This document shows positions 7,197-9,587 of a stretch of 9,587 bases of DNA, one piece after another. Each line of letters opens with the position of its first letter. Position 1 is the first letter of the stretch. Source of the DNA: Candidatus Aminicenantota bacterium (lineage in GTDB: Bacteria; Acidobacteriota; Aminicenantia; Aminicenantales; Aminicenantaceae); NCBI GenBank assembly GCA_030615975.1, contig JAUWYH010000044.1:1-9587 (forward strand), in the 5' to 3' direction. Made by a program: the position numbers and the translations under genes. Under the pieces are notes generated by a model, which saw only the letters and a program-made list of their open reading frames with translations, had not been told where the DNA came from and did not search any database.

Positions 7197-7223
7197 CTTT
7201 TAGAACGAGCTGATTGTAACCAA

Positions 7224-7253
7224 TTGATAATGAATGAGATAAAAAATTTTAAT
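7224..7253 (+). promoter_or_regulatory. Possible promoter of the comEA-like gene
   Basis: TTGATA (7224-7229), an 18-bp spacer and TTTAAT (7248-7253) form a fair sigma-70-type promoter, giving a leader of roughly 35-40 nt to the ATG at 7297. The surroundings are AT-rich, so chance matches are likely. No operator-like repeat is seen. Confidence 0.3.
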
Positions 7254-7283
7254 TATGGCCTCGATGTTGCATATAAGAAAGCG

Positions 7284-7292
7284 AAAGGAGGT
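7284..7292 (+). promoter_or_regulatory. Strong Shine-Dalgarno that fixes the comEA start
   Basis: AAAGGAGGT, among the best ribosome-binding sites in the window, lies five bases before ATG 7297. This picks 7297 over the in-frame ATG at 7255, which has no such site and would put a charged stretch (HIRKRKE) before the signal peptide. Confidence 0.85.
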
Positions 7293-7296
7293 CATC

Positions 7297-7614
7297 ATGA
7301 AAAACTTAATAGTGAAAGGTTTAGTTTTTAGTGTTATTTTAGGCTTTTTGTTCTCTTGTTTTCTTTCCCTTCAGGTTCAGGCTGCTCTTAAAGACAATGA
7401 CAAAAAGATTAATATCAACACAGCTTCAGTAGAAAAGCTTCAGGAGCTTCCTCGAATTGGAGAAAAAATAGCTCAGAGAATCGTCGATTTCAGAAAGGAG
7501 AATGGCAAATTTGAGAAGATCGAAGAGATTATGAAGGTTAAGGGAATTAGTGAGAAGACATTCAAAGGAATGAAAGACATGATTACAGTGGGGGAGAAAA
7601 CCAAAACCGAATAA
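7297..7614 (+). CDS. comEA: Exported helix-hairpin-helix protein, ComEA type
   Basis: A 105-residue protein. Residues 1-29 form a Sec signal peptide: MKNLIVKG, a hydrophobic core, then LQVQA with cleavage likely before ALKD. The mature part is a single ComEA HhH domain (about 38-97): ININTASVEKLQELPRIGEKIAQRIVDFR, then GKFEKIEEIMKVKGISEKTFKGMKDMI. The INxNTA opening and the two GxG-like hairpins (PRIGEK, VKGISEK) are family hallmarks. ComEA binds double-stranded DNA outside the cytoplasmic membrane and pulls it in during natural transformation. Short periplasmic single-HhH forms like this are usual in Gram-negatives, whereas Bacillus ComEA is longer and membrane-anchored. With dprA nearby it hints at competence, but similar small HhH proteins also occur in bacteria not known to be competent. 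No comEC is visible. Confidence 0.88.
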   Translation: MKNLIVKGLVFSVILGFLFSCFLSLQVQAALKDNDKKININTASVEKLQELPRIGEKIAQRIVDFRKENGKFEKIEEIMKVKGISEKTFKGMKDMITVGEKTKTE

Positions 7615-7644
7615 GGGAAGGAGGGATTCCCCTTCCCTTATTTT
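7611..7644 (+). terminator. Intrinsic terminator of the comEA-like gene
   Basis: ATAAGGGAAGG (7611-7621) pairs perfectly with CCTTCCCTTAT (7631-7641) around a 9-nt loop, followed by TTTTAAT. The stop codon lies in the 5' arm. Being AT-rich at the base, it may also work partly on the opposite strand. Confidence 0.8.
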
Positions 7645-7694
7645 AATAAAGAAGCGATAAGAGTAGAAGTTTAGATGGCCTGAGCATGTATATT

Positions 7695-7731
7695 CTGTAA
7701 TTGCGAGCCCTGATAGGGCGAAGCAATCTCA
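7695..7731. repeat. Copy 1 of ATTGCGAG...GCAATCTC dispersed repeat
   Basis: The unit begins CTGTAATTGCGAG and ends GCAATCTCA. It folds as ATTGC (7700-7704), GCCCT (7707-7711), loop GAT, AGGGC (7715-7719), GCAAT (7723-7727), with small internal loops. It resembles REP-like repeats of the form TCATTGCGAG...GAAGCAATCTC seen in intergenic spaces of many environmental genomes (recalled, not searched). Together with the dyads further on, these repeats are all I see in the 310-bp gap 7645-7954. Confidence 0.65.
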
Positions 7732-7739
7732 TGCTTAGA

Positions 7740-7776
7740 CTGTAATTACGAGGTGCATAGTGACGTGGCAATCTCA
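7740..7776. repeat. Copy 2 of ATTGCGAG...GCAATCTC dispersed repeat
   Basis: A diverged direct copy of the unit at 7695, exactly 45 bp further on. It begins CTGTAATTACGAG and ends GGCAATCTCA. The centre differs and the internal stem is largely lost, so it seems the older, decayed copy. Confidence 0.6.
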
Positions 7777-7807
7777 ATATTTTTTCCTATGAGAATTCCA
7801 GGCTAAA

Positions 7808-7820
7808 CCCGCAATGACAA
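7808..7820. repeat. Inverted partial end of the same repeat family
   Basis: CCCGCAATGACAA, read on the other strand, gives TTGTCATTGCGGG, which matches the opening of the two direct copies (CTGTAATTGCGAG). It could close a composite element of about 125 bp (7695-7820) with inverted ends. Too short for certainty. Confidence 0.4.
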
Positions 7821-7885
7821 TTCTTTTCTTACGAGATTTTCACACTCACTTCGGCCGCTCGCCCTGTGAGATAATCTAAATCTAA

Positions 7886-7941
7886 CATGGCTTGCCATGA
7901 CTTTTAATCATGTAACTTTGGCATATAGCCAATAATTAAAG
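7886..7941. other. Cluster of small dyads downstream of rdgB
   Basis: CATGGC (7886-7891) and GCCATG (7894-7899) form a perfect palindrome with a 2-bp centre. Just after it, CTTTTAAT (7901-7908) can pair with ATTAAAG (7935-7941) around an inner TTGGC/GCCAA stem (7918-7922, 7928-7932). They lie 14-70 bp past the rdgB stop on the minus strand. They lack a T-tract, so they are not a standard terminator; an rdgB 3'-end structure is possible. Confidence 0.3.
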
Positions 7942-7954
7942 CTCTCAAGGTTAA

Positions 7955-8572
7955 TTAGGCTTTTGGAGTCAAATCTAAATATCCGCCAAGAAATACCTTC
8001 AATTTTTTGAGTGAGCGGCCGCGATGACTTACCCTATTTTTTTCTTCAGGCAGAAGTTCAGCAAAAGTTTTTCTTAAGGGAGGATAAAAGAAAATAGGGT
8101 CATAGCCAAATCCATAACGCCCTTTTTTATCGAAGGCGATAAAGCCTTCGACATACTCAATGATTTCCTTTAGAATTTTTCCTTTCTGAGATAAAACAAA
8201 ACAGGAGACAAACCGAGCTTTTCTTTGTTCAAAAGGTACACCTTTCATCAATTCTAAAACTTTTTGGATGTTCTTTTCATCTGTGGCTTGAGGCTCTGAA
8301 AATCGTGCTGATAAGACTCCTGGCGCTCCATTCAAGTGTTCTATTTCGAGTCCAGAATCTTCAGCTATGGTAAGGTTAGGCCAGAATTTGTTATAAAAAA
8401 GGCTTTTACCACGGGCATTTTCCCTGAAAGATTTTTTGTCTTCTGTAAAAAATCCTGTTTGATCAATATCTTTAAGAGTAAAAATAGTAATGCAGAGATC
8501 TGAGAGATAACTTAGGATTTCTTTTGCTTTTCCTTGGTTTGTGGTCGCGAGAAGAAGCTTTTCTTTAATCAA
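7955..8572 (-). CDS. rdgB: XTP/dITP pyrophosphatase, RdgB/HAM1 family
   Basis: A 205-residue cytosolic enzyme that hydrolyses non-canonical purine triphosphates (ITP, dITP, XTP) to the monophosphate and pyrophosphate, keeping inosine and xanthine out of DNA and RNA. Motifs in order: LLLATTNQGKAKEI (6-19), SFRENARGKS (48-57), AEDSGLEIEHLNGAPGVLSARFS (70-92), VEGFIAF (141-147), GFGYDPIFFYP (154-164), TFAELLPEEKNRVSHRGRSL (169-188). D72 corresponds to catalytic D69 of E. coli, and E71 replaces the preceding Asp, as in human ITPA (VED). The start is TTG at 8572: it gives the normal N terminus, and no ATG or GTG lies near in frame. It overlaps the end of the mgtC-like gene by 8 nt, so translation is probably coupled. 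Length is typical. Confidence 0.95.
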   Translation of the reverse strand: MIKEKLLLATTNQGKAKEILSYLSDLCITIFTLKDIDQTGFFTEDKKSFRENARGKSLFYNKFWPNLTIAEDSGLEIEHLNGAPGVLSARFSEPQATDEKNIQKVLELMKGVPFEQRKARFVSCFVLSQKGKILKEIIEYVEGFIAFDKKGRYGFGYDPIFFYPPLRKTFAELLPEEKNRVSHRGRSLKKLKVFLGGYLDLTPKA

Positions 8573-9212
8573 TCTTTATTTCTATAATTTCCTCGATTTC
8601 GAGAAGACTTTGGTTGAATTTTTGTTCTTTCTCTTCTGTGGAAGAGAAGGAAAAGTCGATAGCAGAAAGATTCTCCTCTTTCTTGAGAGTGAGCTCCCGA
8701 AATTTTATACCCTCATGAAGGGCTAATTTTTTTATATTAATCAAAACATCCTTAGAATATTTTGTCTTGAGATGATAGCTGCAAATCGATTTTTTCAGGT
8801 ATTGGCCTTCAATCTGCCTGAATAAGACTAAAGTCAGAATGATGATCGCGGTGAATATTATGGCTGGAATATAGTGTCCAGCTCCGATGGCAATTCCTAA
8901 TCCTCCCACTGCCCAGAGGGTAGCCGCTGTTGTAAGGCCGACAACAATTCCTCGGGACTGGATGATTGTCCCCGCCCCGATGAATCCGATGCCTGTGATC
9001 ACTCCTGCTCCAATTCGGGTGAGATCACCTCCACTTCCCTCTTTTCCCTGGAGTATAAGCCCTGAAAGGATCATCATCATCGCAGAACCGACACAGATAA
9101 GGATATTCGTCCTGAATCCAGCGGGTTTTTGGCTTGATTCCCTCTCAAGGCCAATAAGCCCCCCCAAGGCAACGGCCAAAAGGAGTTTTAATGTGATTTC
9201 TAGTATACTCAT
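8565..9212 (-). CDS. MgtC/SapB family membrane protein
   Basis: A 215-residue protein. Residues 1-135 hold the hydrophobic MgtC domain with its signatures GGLIGLERESSQKPAGFRT (17-35), CVGSAMMMILS (40-50), DLTRIGAGVITGIGFIGAGTII (63-84) and GLTTAATLWAVGGLGIAIGAG (92-112). About four or five membrane segments are expected. The cytosolic tail (about 143-215, with KDVLINIKKLALHEG and a hydrophobic beta-like end) looks like the ACT-like domain found on many MgtC homologues. In Salmonella MgtC inhibits the F-ATPase and supports growth in low Mg2+, but most homologues in other bacteria are uncharacterised and should not be called Mg2+ transporters. Start ATG 9212 has only a weak upstream GGGA. The 3' end overlaps rdgB. 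Confidence 0.92.
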   Translation of the reverse strand: MSILEITLKLLLAVALGGLIGLERESSQKPAGFRTNILICVGSAMMMILSGLILQGKEGSGGDLTRIGAGVITGIGFIGAGTIIQSRGIVVGLTTAATLWAVGGLGIAIGAGHYIPAIIFTAIIILTLVLFRQIEGQYLKKSICSYHLKTKYSKDVLINIKKLALHEGIKFRELTLKKEENLSAIDFSFSSTEEKEQKFNQSLLEIEEIIEIKID

Positions 9213-9241
9213 TGTTTTTTCCCAAGGATAAGCATGTCGCT

Positions 9242-9271
9242 AATGTATCATAATTAAAAGTTCGAAGACAA
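9242..9271 (-). promoter_or_regulatory. Possible promoter for mgtC-rdgB
   Basis: On the minus strand TTGTCT (9271-9266) and TACATT (9247-9242) are spaced 18 bp, giving a leader of about 23 nt before ATG 9212. The match is moderate and the region AT-rich. It would make a divergent pair with the Rrf2-gene promoter at 9410. Confidence 0.3.
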
Positions 9272-9409
9272 GGCTTTGCTTGTTCTCCATTTTACTCAAT
9301 TGATCTATCTTGTCGAAGAAAGATAAAAGGAAAAAAATAAGAATGATAAAAAAAGTATAAATGGCAAATTTAGGATGCTTGAGAAGCCTTTCCTCAACAT
9401 AAAAAACTC

Positions 9410-9438
9410 TTGACAACAAAATTATAATATGATTTAAT
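9410..9438 (+). promoter_or_regulatory. Promoter of the Rrf2-family gene
   Basis: TTGACA (9410-9415), a consensus -35, is followed after exactly 17 bp by TTTAAT (9433-9438), five of six matches to a -10. Transcription would start near 9445, leaving a leader of about 32 nt. This is the best sigma-70-type promoter in the window. Confidence 0.6.
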
Positions 9439-9441
9439 GAC

Positions 9442-9467
9442 TTAGTCAATTGATTTAGTCGATTAAT
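9442..9467 (+). promoter_or_regulatory. Tandem 13-bp repeats, possible Rrf2 operator
   Basis: TTAGTCAATTGAT (9442-9454) is followed without a gap by TTAGTCGATTAAT (9455-9467); 11 of 13 positions agree. The first repeat also overlaps a perfect 11-bp palindrome, TGACTTAGTCA (9438-9448). The site covers the expected transcription start, where bound repressor would block initiation. Rrf2 regulators such as IscR often repress their own gene and IscR sites contain GACT/AGTC half-sites, so autoregulation is a reasonable guess, not shown. Confidence 0.4.
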
Positions 9468-9476
9468 ATATAAAAA

Positions 9477-9587
9477 ATGCGGCTATCAACCAAAGGTGAA
9501 TACGCAAGTCGGGCCATGCTGGAGCTGTCTCTCAATTATAAAGAAAGGCCACTACACATTCGAGAAATTTCTGCTGCCCAGGATATT
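9477..9587 (+). CDS. Rrf2-family transcriptional regulator (5' part only)
   Basis: The first 37 codons run off the window edge. MRLSTKGEYASRAMLELSLNY followed by HIREISAAQDI matches the start of the Rrf2 winged helix-turn-helix (typical form MRLSTKGRYALRALLDLA..., then LKEIAERQGIS). Members include IscR (Fe-S status), NsrR (nitric oxide), CymR (cysteine) and RirA. The Fe-S cysteines, if any, would lie beyond the window, so the subtype cannot be told. No Shine-Dalgarno precedes ATG 9477: the leader ends in an A-rich run, so initiation may rely on an unstructured, AU-rich leader. Confidence 0.9.
   Translation, partial: MRLSTKGEYASRAMLELSLNYKERPLHIREISAAQDI

Noticed and set aside
7255..7296. 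Upstream ATG that would lengthen the ComEA-like protein by 14 residues
   Set aside because: No ribosome-binding site, it sits next to the predicted -10, and it places charged residues before a signal peptide that already starts well at 7297.
7348..7362. Possible lipobox (FLFSC) in the ComEA-like signal peptide
   Set aside because: Phe at the -2 position is atypical, and a good signal peptidase I site (VQA before A) follows.
9228..9262. Possible dif/Xer site (TAATGTAT core) near mgtC
   Set aside because: Only the centre resembles E. coli dif; both arms match at about half the positions or fewer, which AT-rich DNA can give by chance.
9240..9449. 69-codon minus-strand frame with a hydrophobic run (FAIYTFFIILIFFLLSFF) just upstream of mgtC
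   Set aside because: It needs a TTG start with no Shine-Dalgarno, its 5' end overlaps the strong Rrf2-gene promoter and operator, and AT-rich sequence easily yields Phe/Ile/Leu runs. A real small membrane protein ahead of mgtC cannot be fully excluded.
1..9587. CRISPR array, tRNA, rRNA, riboswitch or defence-system genes
   Set aside because: No regularly spaced direct repeats beyond two copies, no cloverleaf or conserved rRNA segments, and every clear gene belongs to a housekeeping or accessory family named above.

Overview
The window is ordinary bacterial chromosome, moderately AT-rich and gene-dense. No phage, CRISPR, rRNA, tRNA or defence genes are visible. Gene content (CNT transporter, tandem Usp, DprA, TopA with four zinc ribbons, XerC, secreted ComEA-type protein, RdgB, MgtC, Rrf2), mixed ATG/GTG/TTG starts and abundant short dispersed repeats fit an uncultured, environmental, probably Gram-negative-type lineage. 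I cannot name the phylum from sequence alone.

Layout. (1) 17-1765, + strand: a YggT membrane protein, a 31-codon remnant of the DUF167/YggU gene that commonly follows yggT, and a concentrative nucleoside transporter (CNT) whose start codon lies inside that remnant. A hairpin with a T-rich tail follows. (2) 1857-6982, + strand: a tightly packed apparent operon, usp (tandem universal stress protein)-dprA-topA-xerC, with spacings of a few bases or overlaps. DprA protects incoming ssDNA and loads RecA, TopA relaxes supercoils, and XerC resolves chromosome dimers. The dprA-topA-xerC core matches the Firmicutes-type order (dprA-topA-trmFO-codV-clpQY) with trmFO and hslVU/clpQY missing. (3) 6983-7296: a non-coding gap with a 145-bp MITE-like element (26-bp terminal inverted repeats, 8-bp direct repeats at its ends) inserted at the foot of a long hairpin. 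(4) 7297-7614, + strand: a small exported helix-hairpin-helix protein of ComEA type with a strong Shine-Dalgarno and a clear terminator. (5) 7645-7954: a gene-free gap with two tandem copies of an ATTGCGAG...GCAATCTC repeat, an inverted partial end of the same repeat, and several small dyads. (6) 9212-7955, - strand: mgtC-like gene and rdgB (XTP/dITP pyrophosphatase), overlapping by 8 nt. (7) 9410-9587, + strand: promoter, tandem 13-bp repeats and the first 37 codons of an Rrf2-family regulator cut by the window edge.

Functionally the window joins DNA processing and uptake (DprA, ComEA), chromosome maintenance (TopA, XerC), nucleotide hygiene and salvage (RdgB, CNT) and stress sensing (Usp, Rrf2). 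I did not find a convincing new multi-gene system. The items most worth a second look are the MITE-like insertion into a probable terminator hairpin, the DUF167 gene fragment, the CNT with altered predicted substrate-site residues, and the possible autoregulatory operator of the Rrf2 gene.
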